From Diphasiastrum complanatum (taxonomy: Eukaryota > Streptophyta > Lycopodiopsida > Lycopodiales > Lycopodiaceae), in the NCBI GenBank assembly GCA_029204225.1, contig CM055102.1:9065456-9129455 (forward strand): 64,000 bases of DNA, written 5' to 3'. The notes under the pieces were generated by a model, which was not told the DNA's origin, searched no databases, and was given only the letters and a program-made list of their open reading frames with translations. The position numbers and the translations under genes are program-made. Below are positions 32,130 through 44,968 of the stretch, piece by piece; position 1 is the stretch's first letter; each line of letters starts with the position of its first letter.

Positions 32130-33957
32130 ATGAGATTGAAATCTGGTAGAATACTACCTACAGAGAATCCAGAGCTACATCAAGCAGCAGCGGAAGAGAT
32201 CCGACCAAATCAGCCAAATACAATGAATCAAAATATTCCTATGCCAACGGTACCTCTACAAGCAATCAGAAGATCTCCCAGATTGGAATTGCCCAAATTT
32301 GATGGATCCACAGATCCTATAAGATTCTTACAGATCTATGGGCAAGCATGCGAGATCTATGGTGAAACCACCTCGGCGGAAAAACTGAAGCTGTTTCCAA
32401 TGTCCCTGACAGGAGCAGCTTTAGATTGGTTTTTCCATCAGACGACACAAGAATGAACAGACTGGGAAGTGGTAAAAGCAGCTTTAATCACCAGATTTAA
32501 GCCGCGAAAGTTTTTTGAAGACCCGTTCCTCTTGCTTAGCAAAATCAAGATGGAAAAAAGAGAAAGGGTCAGAGACTACATCGAACGGATCAAACACCTG
32601 AGATCCGAGTGTAATACGGAGCTTACTCCTGATCATGCGGTCACTATGTGGTTTCTAGCGGGACTACCTAGAAGCATCAGACGAGAGCTGAAAAGACGGG
32701 AGCAATATGCCACATTGCACGAAGCTATGGAAGATGCAATGAGAGAAGAAGATGAAGGATCAGATGATGATTCTACACTAGGAACTACATCTCTTCATGC
32801 TTCAACTCCTTCAATTGCATCAACCTCAGTCTCTACAAGCTTGTCCAATGAATCAATGATGGAACAGATCATGAAGATACACAAGCAGTAGATGGAGCAG
32901 CTCACAGTCCAATTTGACCAAAAACTTAAGGCTCTTCAAAATACTACAACACCACAACCAGATCCTTATCAGCAACAGTATCCTCGACTGGACAATGTTT
33001 GGTGTCCCATTTGTATCCAAAATCACACTTCCAACGAGTGTCCGGTACTGAAGCTGAATTTGAAGCTGACGCACAGATATTGTCATCTGTGCAATGCGTC
33101 CTCGCACGACACTGCATATTGCCCCTACAACCCACGGATCATACAACAAAAGAGAACTCAATTCCAGAATTCTTATGCTTACCATCAAGGAGCACCTAAT
33201 GCAGCACCAAGGCTTGGACCAGGCCCTCAACAACAAAGAATGGCACTACCAGCACCACCAGGGCCAAATAATCCTCAAGCAGCCCAAGTGAATCTCAAAG
33301 TGGCAGAAGCTGAAACATTTCCCCAACAAGAAATGCAACAATCATTATGGACTTGATGAACCATTCATCGATCCTGCTATTAATGAGTATTATGCCACAT
33401 ACGCTGCATAGCCACAACGCCAAGGGGGCAGATTATATGGATGTTATGGATGCGGAGAAGGACATAGGATTGCAGAATGTTCAAACAAAGGAATTTATAT
33501 GTCCTTCTGTCGCGAGTGTGGATATGGACATTGCTACAAGAATTGTCCATTGAGAGCTAGCACTAGCGCACCATTGAATTGGATTGCAGCTCAATCAGCA
33601 GGCCCAAGCACAACTCCACACTCAACTATACCAAGGAGACCTCCCTATTGTAATGTTCCAATGTTAGTTGTTACGCGAGCACAAAAGCTCAAGGAGGTAG
33701 CTCCATCATCACCACACTCCGTATTAGTGCCAGCTGACCAACCTTCAACATCAGGAGGAGCGAGATTACCTTATTCAAATGTAAAGGATGAACAAAGACG
33801 ATATCAAAAGATCAAGCATTGGATACAAGAAGCACAAGCGGAGGAAGCTGCTCAAGCTGCACATCGACTGACAGCTCCTCAAGACACTGCACCAGAAAGA
33901 GATCAACATGCGAACACACTGCAGGGTTCACCACACAGATCAAATGTGAACGTGTGA
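32130..33957 (+). pseudogene. Ty3/Gypsy Gag of E2 with four CCHC zinc knuckles, broken
   Basis: The capsid region contains LPKFDGSTDPIRFLQIY, GAALDWFFH, ALITRFKPRKFFEDPF and RVRDYIERIKHLRSEC. In-frame stops occur at 32454 and 32889 and a frameshift before 33440. Knuckles come in two pairs: CPICIQNHTSNEC (33003-33041) and CHLCNASSHDTAYC (33081-33122), then CYGCGEGHRIAEC (33442-33480) and CRECGYGHCYKNC (33508-33546), with a Gln/Pro-rich linker of about 105 codons between. Three have the spacing CX2CX3HX4C, one CX2CX4HX4C. Element E has the same arrangement. The true start is uncertain: ATGs at 32130 and 32223 are both possible. Confidence 0.85.
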
Positions 33958-34966
33958 CTACACCATCGGAAAGAACCATTCGATATGGCAGAACCTGAAG
34001 CTCCAAGGATGGAACTACTGACTAGCATCTTATCCAGCAGAATGAATATCTCTATTGAAGAGTTCCTTCGACTTGCACCTCAAGCAAAGGGTGTCTTGTC
34101 AAATTGGTTGAACATTGAATCAGACATACCTTCCAAAGAACCATTATTTTGCACCGATTTTGAGAGCCAACAATGTTCTGAACATGGGAGTAGCTTGGGA
34201 GAGTGAGCAGCACAATATAACTCTTTCTATCAAGCACAAACTCTTCGGAGAAGAAGCTGTTGTTGTAGATGGAAGATCGAGTGTCAACCTTATCTCCACT
34301 ACTTTGTATGAGAAGTGGAATCTATAAGGCATGAAAGCTGCCAAGTTCGCCATCAAACTGGCTGATCAATCATGTGTGCCGCCAAAGGGGATTGTAGAAG
34401 ACATTCTAGTCAAGATAGCAGGGGTATAATTTGTCATCACATTTGTGGTGATGGACATTCCTGAAACACCCACTGCCTATTGAGTTTTGTTGGGACGACC
34501 TTGGTTACAAATTGCACAAGTAGTTCATGATTGGGGGACTGGCAAAATCACATTTGAGAACAGAGAGCGGGCAGTAAAGATGGATCTCTCCACATGGGTG
34601 GTGAAGCCTGTACCACCCAAAGTTGATGACACTTCCTCCACAACGGACCATAGCATTGATCGTCTGAAAGCTTCAATGGGTGTTCATTATAATTCACAAA
34701 TAGATACTGTGTTGTGGATGGATGCATTGGCAACTATTGACTGTATGGCTGGGCATACATGTCATCCAGATCCAGATTCAGATTCAGAACCCAGCGAATT
34801 ACCACCGAGAGGATTCACCCTTGACACGCCTATCTCATATGTGGTGAACATGATAAACGTAGCATGGCTGTCACCGGAACCTATTCCGGAACCTGTTGAA
34901 GATGATTTAGTTCCTTGGCAATATGCATTGTCCTATGACGAGGAAGCTGAGCTGACAGGTGAGTAG
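33958..34966 (+). pseudogene. Ty3/Gypsy protease and downstream linker of E2, broken
   Basis: A region beginning MAEPEAPRMELLTSIL precedes the protease. The active site VVVDGRSSVNLIS (about 34258-34296) keeps the Asp but has Arg in place of the second Gly of the usual DGGS; LGRPWLQ follows at about 34490, after stops at 34327, 34426 and 34483. The linker to 34966 is open, acidic and Pro-rich, with LWMDALATIDC; elements G1 and G2 have a similar acidic linker. A further open stretch starts at 34979. Confidence 0.75.
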
Positions 34967-34978
34967 ATCCTACACCAT

Positions 34979-35930
34979 ATGGATTCTACACGTTATGGAG
35001 TTCAACGAATACCAACTCAACTGCCTCAGAAATCTGAACATGCTAAAGTCTCCAAGATGCCACCACCGAAAGCACCTATACCAAAGAAAAATCAACAAAA
35101 GCAAAGATACAATCAGGTGATCAAGTGGAGCGATTTTTTCGAAGAGGCTATAGCAACAATGGATGAAGACATTCAAAACCATGTGGCGAATGTTAAAGAA
35201 CCTCAACAGAAGATAACGAACAAAGAAGCAGCAACAACCAACAACAATATACAAGGCAAAAAAAAAGTTGCTGAATCGCATGCTCAAGGGTCATCCGACC
35301 AAGCTTCGACATCAGCTTCAAGAATGTCAGAAACAATGCACAAGGATACTGAGGCATATATCAAGCAATGTGATGTATGTCAGAGAGCGTGTAGACCAAC
35401 GAAGGCAAATTATGAGCCGTTACATCCTATATTGGCTCAAGCGCCATTTGAGAAGTGGGGACTTGATTACATCGGCCCTATTCACCCAGCCGCTCACAGT
35501 ACCCAAGCCCGATATATTATCGTGGCTACAGATTATCTCACAAAGTGGGTTGAAGCCAAAGCAGTGCGCGTAGTAGATGCTAGGTCCACCGCGAAGTTCC
35601 TTTACGAAAATATCATTGTACGCTTCGGATGCCCAGTGGAGATAGTTAGCGATCGGGAAACTCACTTTGTCAACGAGACCATCAAGGTCTTATTAGAAGA
35701 GTTCTTTGTGATCCATCGTTTCGGCATGCCTTCAAGACAAAGACGATCAAAGAAAAACTGAAGCTCACTGGTGAAGGCCCTTATCACATCACCGACATCT
35801 TATCGCAAGGGGTAGTGACCTTAGAAACAATGGATGGGACACCGTTTGCTACGCCCATCAACGGTAGCCGGTTACGCAAGTATTGGTCGCCACCAGCCTT
35901 TCCAAACACTTCTTGAAGAGCTTAGGATAG
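34979..35930 (+). pseudogene. Gypsy linker fused to integrase fragment of E2; RT and RNase H missing
   Basis: The frame from 34979 begins as a Lys/Gln-rich linker and at about 35340 jumps to the end of an integrase zinc domain (CDVCQRACRPT). It continues with the core: WGLDYIGPIHP holds the first catalytic Asp and IVSDRETHF the second. The core breaks at about 35720 and continues with the C-terminal GPYHITDILSQGVVTLE and SRLRKYW in another frame to 35913, so the catalytic Glu region is missing. The whole RT/RNase H, roughly 2 kb in related elements, has been lost. Direct copying of this deletion derivative or a somatic deletion could both explain this. Confidence 0.8.
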
Positions 35931-36079
35931 GCTCTTCATCATCAAATAAAGCCTCAGGTTTTACGTAAGCAATCTTTATCCACGCTTTTCCTGACGCACT
36001 CCATCATCCGCAATAAATGTGTCGATAGCCTTCTTCCACAACAAGCACAGGCAGGTGTCATGGGACCGTCACCTATTTA

Positions 36080-36090
36080 GGTGGGGGATA
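36080..36090 (+). other. Polypurine tract of E2
   Basis: The purine-rich GGTGGGGGATA directly precedes the 3' LTR start at 36092. Confidence 0.65.
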
Positions 36091-36091
36091 C

Positions 36092-36600
36092 TGTTGGGCA
36101 TTTAGTGGGACCCACCACTGTACACTGTACATGTAGAGCAATAAGTGTGAGGGCACTGGCTTCCTGCATGTATAAGCCCAACCCAATAAGCACGCAATTT
36201 GGTTTTGTAAAACTTGTAGAATTAGGAATAAGTGACTAGGGGCCTAAAACTCTAAAATGACATTAGAGGCCCTAAGTCAAGTTGTTAATAAAAAAGCTAA
36301 AAGGGCCCAAATTAGAACTCACATGAATCATGTGAGTGCCCTTGTGCTTTCTCAAGGAACCATTAGATTCATTTTGTGTTAGTTTAGGAGGCTTGGATTA
36401 GGATCCTTGCCATTGTAATTAACCAATAGGAGAAAGGGGCAAGGGCCTTCCCCATCCATAAAAAAGCACCCTTTGTACCATATTTCCATGTTCAATGGGA
36501 GGAGGAGATTATGCCCAAATGAGATTTGAACATCCTTGCTTCCTTCCCTCTCTCTCTCTCTCTCTCACGTTTTTACATTTTGTATTTGCTTTCCATTTGC
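36092..36600 (+). repeat. 3' LTR of E2, first part (509 bp)
   Basis: Matches 29727-30238 and stops abruptly after CTTTCCATTTGC. The remaining part is found inverted at 43328-43553. Confidence 0.93.
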
Positions 36601-38179
36601 TAAACCTCCATGAAGGTCTAAAAAAACATCATTGAATTTCTGCCTAAGTTCATTATAGGTTTCAAAGTCTGTAGTGTTCTCACTAGGTACATTCATGGCA
36701 TTTATGTTAATTTCTTCATAATTGCAGCAAATGATATCATTATAAAAACATAAATAAACTTTAAAATCAGAATTCTTCATAATAGAATTAAGTTCTTGTT
36801 TAGAATAAGGGTTAACAATTTTTAGTGTCAATGCTTAAACTAGCCTTGATCTTAATTAAAGAATTCTCATGCATAAAAGTTAAAGATTTTTCAACAAAAT
36901 CAATTCTCAAGGGCTTGTTCTTATCAAAATGCCATTGTTACCCGAGAACAATATCTACATGAGCTAATGCAATAGCATGGAATTCTAGTTTCTCAAAATA
37001 ATCCTGAATGTGCAATTCTACATCGGGAACAACAAAATCCATCAAATCGGAATCACTTCTCGATGCCATTGTCACACGGTATTTTTTCTCACTTTTTTTG
37101 GTAGGAAGGTTTAGCGTCTACACCAAATTTATATTAGTATAGTTATGAGTGGATCCCATGTCAAAAAGAACATTAACAGCTTGTTCATTAAGTTTACCTT
37201 TAATGCAAATAAGGTCATTAGGTCCAAAAATTAAAGAACTAAGGAAACAAACATCCATCTCATTACTTCGAGATAGATAACTTGAGGTTGAAGCTTGTTT
37301 TTTGACGCAATCACGTGCAAGGTAACCCTCGCCATTGCACTTGAAGCATAGGTTTTTCTTACAAGCTTCAGCTTTATCAATGCCACCTTGATAATTTTTA
37401 AAGTTTTTCTTGGTTTTCTTAGGATTGTTGGAATTGAGATGTGTTTCACTAATAGCTTCCTATTCTTGCTCTTAAATTGAAAACCTTTTTTTTGCTCATT
37501 AGGTTGTTGACCCCTAGGTGGCTTAGGTGTGTCATCAAAGTATTTTGCAGCCCTAATAGCATCTTCTAGGGTTTTTGGATGGTTCCTACGAACATCCACT
37601 TGATAATCTTTTGGTAACCCATCAATGAACATTAACATTTGTACCTTAGGTGAAATGTCACTATAAAGTGGATTCAGGTACTTAAGAAAATCTTGAAAAT
37701 AATTTTCAAACCTTTATTCATGGTTAGATGACTCAACTTTCAGAAGTGTTCATAGTTATCTAAAGTGGTAGAAATTAATCCCTAAAAAGCTTGCAAAAAT
37801 CGTCCCATGTACAAGGTTGATTGCCCTTTGCAACTAAGTCATCCCACCAAACTAAGGCTCTTCTTTCAAGGAACATGGTGACAGTGGATAACTTTTCAAA
37901 TTCAGGAAATTGGTTCATGGCAAAGTATTTGTTCCAAACTTTTAGCCAAGAACTTACCACTTGTAAGTTCCTATCTTTCTTCTCTCCCTTAAACACTTTT
38001 ACGGGAGGTGGAACTACATGCTTCTTCTGATTAGCTAACCTAGACTCTAAATCTTGGTTTCTTTGATTAGTTTCAAGAAGCTACTAGGCTTGAATTTGTT
38101 GGTATAAAAGTTCAAGAGCTTGTGCCACATTGGATGGGTTTGATAGATCAAATGTTGGGTTTTCATTGGTTTGATCCAT
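36601..38179 (-). pseudogene. Ty3/Gypsy element F, gag-protease part, degenerate
   Basis: The minus-strand reading starts at an ATG at 38179 (MDQTNENPTFDLS). Gag shows FKGEKKDRNLQ and LERRALVWWDDLV at about 37990-37830, then many frame breaks. A knuckle, CFKCNGEGYLARDC at about 37350-37310, has Tyr in place of His. The protease site reads VNVLFDMGSTHNY at about 37170, followed by a decayed VDIVLG. The last part (ELRQKFNDVFLDLHGGL, about 36650-36601) is the usual lead-in to a Gypsy RT. The continuation lies at 43554, across the inversion. Confidence 0.8.
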
Positions 38180-39975
<1,796 letters not shown>

Positions 39976-40054
39976 TTCCTGACCATTATGGTTGATTGAT
40001 AATCAGTGAATCGGAAGGGGAAGAAAACCCCTTCTCCTTCTCCTTTTATTTTCT

Positions 40055-40928
40055 CAGCCATCCCTACTATGGCTCCAAATCCCTTTACCTTGCCCCTCCC
40101 TCTCCTGCTTCCTCTCCTTCACCCATACTCTCCACTCTCGCAACCTCTACATCTTCTCCTACTGCCACTACCCCCTCTACTCTTTCTTCCTCCTCTCCCT
40201 CTTTCACCCCTTCATCTTCATCCCTCCCATTGTCTCCGTCTCTCAACTGAATTTTTATTCGGTTTCTCCCTTATCATTGATTCTCTTCATGAGGACAATG
40301 CATCCTTGCTTGCGATCATCAAGAAACAAGCATTCCAAATCTCCACTCTGGAGAACACGATCTTGGCCCTATAGGGCAAAGTTGGCATTCTTGAGGTTGA
40401 TATTACTTACCTCAAGAATGAACTAGAATCAGATGAAGAGGAAGAAGAAGGAAGTGGCAATGTGGATTCAGAAGACATGCCAAGGCAGCTGCAAGAATGG
40501 TTCGCTCCTTGGAGCAGCAACTTCAGCAATCAAAGAGTTTTTGGGCCGACGTGCTCAAGGTTTCTAAGCAGATTATTTCTGAATCTATTCAAGAACATCA
40601 AAAATGAGATCTCGAGGCCCTCAATGTCAGGGTTAGGGGAGCTTCTTTTGCCGGTAAGGACCTCGTGGCTAAGGCAAATGCTTTTATTCATTCCACCTTT
40701 GGTCTCAAAGAGGATGTCATATCTGTTGCTTGGGTGGGTAAGCTCCAACCCACCATAGTGTTTCTACGATTCAAGGATGTTTTGCTTTGTCAAAAGGTTT
40801 TGCGTAAAAGAGGCTGCCTGAAGGGGTCTACTATTTTTATGGATGAAGATTTGACACCCATTCGATGGATTGAGAGAAAGAAAATTATTGTAGATGCTAA
40901 GGCCAATGGTTTTTGGACTCTCTTTTGA
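40055..40928 (+). pseudogene. LINE (L1-like) ORF1, frame-shifted
   Basis: The N-terminal part is Ser/Pro/Leu-rich low-complexity sequence. A heptad-like stretch follows (ASLLAIIKKQAFQISTLE, a stop at 40372, then GKVGILEVDITYLKNELE), a coiled coil as used by L1 ORF1 proteins to trimerise. After a frameshift at about 40485 a globular part reads DLVAKANAFIHSTFGL, ISVAWVGKLQPTIVFLRF and STIFMDEDLTP, which resembles the RNA-binding domain of L1-type ORF1 proteins. ORF1 binds the LINE transcript and acts as a nucleic-acid chaperone. ORF2 is missing downstream: within 260 bp the sequence reaches the same 3' end as the LINE at 28939. Confidence 0.65.
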
Positions 40929-41312
<384 letters not shown>

Positions 41313-41334
41313 ATTATATGCTAATCAGCAACAA

Positions 41335-42475
41335 CTAAGGACCAAAGATTAAGGATTAAGGGTAAAGAGACAAGCCAAGGGCTAAGGGTTAAGGTCCAAG
41401 GGAGAAGGGTTAGGGCTAACGACCAAAGGCTTAAGAACAAGGGCTTAGGATGAAGGGCAAATGGCCAATGGCGAAGGACAAATGACCAAAGGCTAAGGGC
41501 CAAGGGAGAACGGTTTAGGGTTTAGGATTTAGGGCTCAAGTTTAAAGTTCAAGGATTTAGGATTTAGGGTTTAGGGCTTAGGTTTAAGATTTAAGGATTC
41601 AAAATTTAGGGCTTAGGATTTAAGGTTTAGGATTTAGAGCTAAGGGCTTAGGGTTTAGAGTTTATAATTAAGTGCCAAGGGTTTATTAGAGTTTAGGATT
41701 TAAGATTTAGAGCTTAGGGTTTAGGGTTTAGGGTTTAGGGCTAAGGGCTAAGGGCATAGAGTTTAGGGTCTAAAATTTAGGGTTTGGGATTTAGGGCATA
41801 GGGCTAGTATTTAGAATTTAGGATTTATGATTTAGGGTTTAGAGTTTAGGATTTAGGATTTAGTGTTTAGGGATGGGCCAAGGGTTGAGGATCTAGGATT
41901 TAGGGCTAAGGGCTTACAGTTTTCGGGTTTAGAATCTAGGGTTTAGGGTTTAGGGCTAAGGGCCAAGGGTTTAGGGTTAAAGCCTGTTTACGATTTAGGT
42001 TTAGGGTTTAGGTTTTAGAGTTTAGGATCTAGGATTTAGGGCTAAGGGCTTAGGGTTAAGGGCCAAGGGTTTAGGATTTAGGATTTAGGTTTAAAGGATT
42101 AGGGTTTAGGGCAAAGGGCTTAGGCTTAGGGTTTAGTATTTAGGATTTAGGATTTAGAATTTAGAGTTTAAGATTGAGAGTTTAGGGTTTAGAGTTGAGG
42201 GCTCAGGGCTTAGCCTTTAGGTTTAAAGGCTTAGGGTTATGGGCTAAGAGCTTAGGGTTTAGGATTTAGTGTTTAGGATTCAGGGTTTAGGGCTAAGTGC
42301 CAAGGGTTTAGGGTTTAGGATTAGGGCTAAGGATTTAGGGTTTAGGGCTAAGGGTTAAAGGTCAAGGGTTAAGGACCAATGATTAAAGGTCAAGGGCCAA
42401 GGGCGAAGCACTAAGTGCCAATGGTGAAAGGCCAAGGGCCCGGACGAAGGACGAAAGGTTAAGGGCAAGACGATC
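41335..42475. repeat. Degenerate interstitial telomere-like array (TTTAGGG-related)
   Basis: About 1.1 kb of heptamer-like units: TTTAGGG, TTTAGGA, CTAAGGG, TTAAGGG, CCAAGGG. Perfect TTTAGGG units occur two to four in a row in places (about 41717-41740 and 41939-41955). The centre is closest to the plant telomere unit, the edges drift to CCAAGGG. The array begins shortly after a (CT)n-(CA)n tract. Confidence 0.9.
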
Positions 42476-42765
42476 AAGATGCAATTATGACATTGCTTTC
42501 AAGCTTGCCCTCTACATATGAGAACTGGGTGATGATCATATCGACACACTCTGATTTGACTCTTGCTAGAGTTATTACTATGTTGCTGCAAGAAGACAAT
42601 AGAAGAAGTCAAGACACTTCGTTTACTTTCTCCTCTCAGGCTCTATTTGTCAGCAAAGGCTCGAAGCGACAAAAGCAGAAAGGCACCAAGAAGGCTGCAA
42701 CGAGTCAGAAGTCGATACTATGGCAAAGTGTGGGGCAACCCTAAATGAGATTTAAGAGCACCTTC
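42476..42765 (+). pseudogene. Ty1/Copia Gag fragment (UBN2-type)
   Basis: Open for about 85 codons with LLSSLPSTYENWVMIIS, then LTLARVITMLLQEDNRR and a basic tail (KGSKRQKQKGTKK). This is the end of the Copia Gag helical domain (the usual form has SLP-ESYE-F and LL-EE-RR). A decayed knuckle (YYGKVWGNPK, usually C-H-C-GK-GH-K) follows around the stop at 42742. No other part of this element is visible: telomere-like DNA cuts it on the left, unassigned DNA on the right. Its family differs from A-D. Confidence 0.65.
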
Positions 42766-43037
42766 TCCTTTTTTGCAAAAAACCAGATAGTGTCGCATAT
42801 GGCTGTTTTAGTTCATTTCTGCAAAACTACAATTTTGGTTCATTTATGTAGACAGAATGTTTACGACCAATTTCACCACTTATCAGTAATCAATGACAAG
42901 GACCGGATGGATGCCAGCGGATCACCAACCAACTGGCGATCACAATTGACAATCTAATTTCTTAGTATTAATAGCTGTTCATATTCATACAGTTTCATTC
43001 ATCGAAAATCAGAATTATCAGAAGCATTTGAATAGTT

Positions 43038-43039
<2 letters not shown>
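42766..43039. other. No feature recognised
   Basis: About 270 bp without gene or repeat, between the Copia Gag fragment and a (CT)n tract. Confidence 0.5.
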
Positions 43040-43132
<93 letters not shown>

Positions 43133-43138
43133 CCCCCC
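43040..43138. repeat. (CT)n microsatellite ending in a C-run
   Basis: (CT)n at 43040-43130 followed by eight C. Confidence 0.98.
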
Positions 43139-43322
43139 TCAAGCCTGCGAGCTTGAACACTCCTGAGCATTCTAGCTCACTTCTTAGAGTTGTTTTAGAG
43201 ATTGCTATTGTGCTACTGCTTATCAACATTGCGCATTAATTCAAACTTTCATTTTAGCCACTCAGAGATAGCATAGAGTACGCGACTTCGATCCGCAACT
43301 TATTGTACTCATTTACTTCTGT

Positions 43323-43327
43323 TTCAT
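43323..43327. other. Target-site duplication of E2, right copy, inverted (TTCAT)
   Basis: TTCAT is the reverse complement of ATGAA at 29722-29726 and touches the outer end of the displaced LTR piece. Confidence 0.88.
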
Positions 43328-43553
43328 TGTAGCGGCCTTGGTTCACCTGTCACACATAGATTCGTTCCCAAGGGAATAGTGCTTCCCTTGCGAAGTTAGC
43401 TTGCAAATCCTACTCTAACCACACCTAGATTAACCACATCTAACTATCCACCCTACTTTAACCACAAGCATGCGAAGGAAGAATAGATTACAATGGGGGA
43501 GGTGCTTACATCCTATCCTCTCTAAATCATTAACAACATGCAAGTAGACAGAA
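43328..43553 (-). repeat. 3' LTR of E2, second part, inverted
   Basis: The reverse complement matches 30243-30468 with only a handful of differences (about 97% by eye) and ends with the LTR terminus CCGCTACA. There is no primer site or internal E2 sequence beyond it, as expected of the outer end of a 3' LTR. Confidence 0.93.
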
Positions 43554-43630
43554 AGGACAGTTGATCATAATTGACCTAATACCTAGAGCAATTCCAATCG
43601 CACAACGTCCTTATAGGATGAGTATTGCTT
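43554..43630 (+). pseudogene. Ty3/Gypsy RT start of element F
   Basis: RTVDHN, a 2-base slip, then DLIPRAIPIAQRPYRMS is the conserved entry to a Gypsy RT. It has no upstream pol next to it on this strand; that part lies at 36601 on the minus strand because of the inversion. It stops after about 25 codons where Copia D begins. Confidence 0.75.
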
Positions 43631-44968
43631 AAGAGTATGAAATTGACTATGATGAGACCTTTGCACACGTGGCGAAGATGGTAAGCATTCGGGTCATCAT
43701 ATCTCTTGCAACACTTTTTGGATGGGATCTATGGCAATTGGATATCACTAATGCATTCTTGAATGGTGATATTCAGGAGGAGGTGTTTCTGGAGAAATCT
43801 GAGGGCTACATTTCACATGGCAAGCCTAATCATGTGTGTTCTCTACAAAAGAGTTTGTATGGACTTAAGCGAGCACCAAGGAGTTGGTATGGTAAGCTTA
43901 ACATCTTTCTACTTTCTAAAAATTTCAAGATGAGTGAGTATGATCATTCACTTTACTATAGATTTGTTGGAAATGATGTTACCATTCTTCAAATCTATGT
44001 GGATGATCTGATTTTGAGTGGAGGAAAACAATCAAGATATTGATTATATCAAGATGGCACTTAAAACGGAGTTTGATGTGCATGATCTTGGTTTTTTGCA
44101 TTATATCTTGGGAATAGAGGTATTTAGAACTTCTCAATTTAATTTCATTTTTCAAGGGAAGTATGCTAATTCTATTCTAGAAATATTTCATATGGTAGAT
44201 GCTAAATCTTGTGATACACCAATAGAGTCAAATGTAAAGCTCGCTATAAGAGGTAATGAAAGATCCTTCGAGGACATTACTCTCTATAGGAAGCTAGTTG
44301 GTTCACTCATATATCTAACCATCACAAGACCTGATCTTAGCTATTGTGTTGGTAGACTAAGCCAATTTATGCATGATCCTAGTGTGGAGCATTGGAAGCT
44401 AGGCAAGACAGTATTGAGGTGCATCTTGGGAACTAGAGATTTTGGCATTGTTTATGGAGGATCATCACCTAACTTGTATGAATTTTCAGATTTGGACTTT
44501 TCTGGAGATCAAATGGATAGGGAATATATAAGTGCACATGCTATTTTCATAGGTTATGGAGCTATCTCATGGATGTCAAAGAAACAAGCAACAATATCAT
44601 TATCTTCGAGTGAGGCTGAGTACAAAGCCTTGACTTCATGCACAAAGGAGATGCTTTGGATCAAAAGGGTGGTAATGGATTTTTACTTGCTGGATTTTTC
44701 AAAGAGTCTAATGATCTTTTGTGATAACCTTTCAGCCCAAAGGTTGGCACACAAAACTATTTTTCATGCAAGGAGCAAGCATATTGAAGTGGCTTATCAT
44801 TTTGTGAGAGAACAAGTCATGGCAAAGGAGGTGGAGCTTCAACATGTCTCTTCAAGGGAGTGTGTAGCTGATATCTTCACCAAATCATTGGGAAAGGACT
44901 TGTTTATGAATCTAGAACATCACTTGGAGCTCGATCTAGATCTATGCTAAAACTAGTTGAAGAGGGAG
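43631..44968 (+). pseudogene. Ty1/Copia element D, RT-RNase H part, degenerate
   Basis: Begins inside RT at [17 protein letters not shown] and runs through ITNAFLNGDIQEEVF, YGLKRAPRSWY and YVDDLILSGG (RT active site present). An extra A near 44028 shifts the frame. It continues with LHYILGIEV, RNase H (EFSDLDFSGD, SSSEAEYKAL, CDNLSAQRLA, HARSKHIEVAYHF) and DIFTKSLGKD. A second frameshift near 44910 displaces the last ~20 residues, whose VEEGV-type end is still readable before the polypurine tract GAAGAGGGAG (44959-44968). gag, protease, integrase and the 5' LTR are missing. Same lineage as B and C. Confidence 0.9.

Larger units (their letters stand above)
29727..36600 (+). mobile_element. Ty3/Gypsy element E2, deletion derivative, 3' LTR split by an inversion
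   Basis: E2 has a 742-bp 5' LTR, a decayed tRNA-Asp primer site, a 1.6-kb leader, gag with four zinc knuckles, a protease, a long linker, an integrase fragment, a polypurine tract and the first 509 bp of its 3' LTR. The LTR's remaining ~226 bp and the matching ATGAA target duplication lie at 43323-43553 in reverse. RT and RNase H are completely missing and integrase has an internal deletion, so E2 was non-autonomous. Its LTRs differ mostly by C/T and G/A changes at roughly 93% identity over the first part by eye, so it is much older than B and C. Confidence 0.9.

Noticed and set aside
41335-42475. True chromosome end
   Set aside because: The array is degenerate, flanked by ordinary sequence on both sides and lies inside the inverted segment.
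43323-43553. Independent solo LTR of the E2 family
   Set aside because: Only the last ~226 bp are present, complementing exactly what E2's 3' LTR lacks, and the neighbouring TTCAT matches the E2 target duplication.
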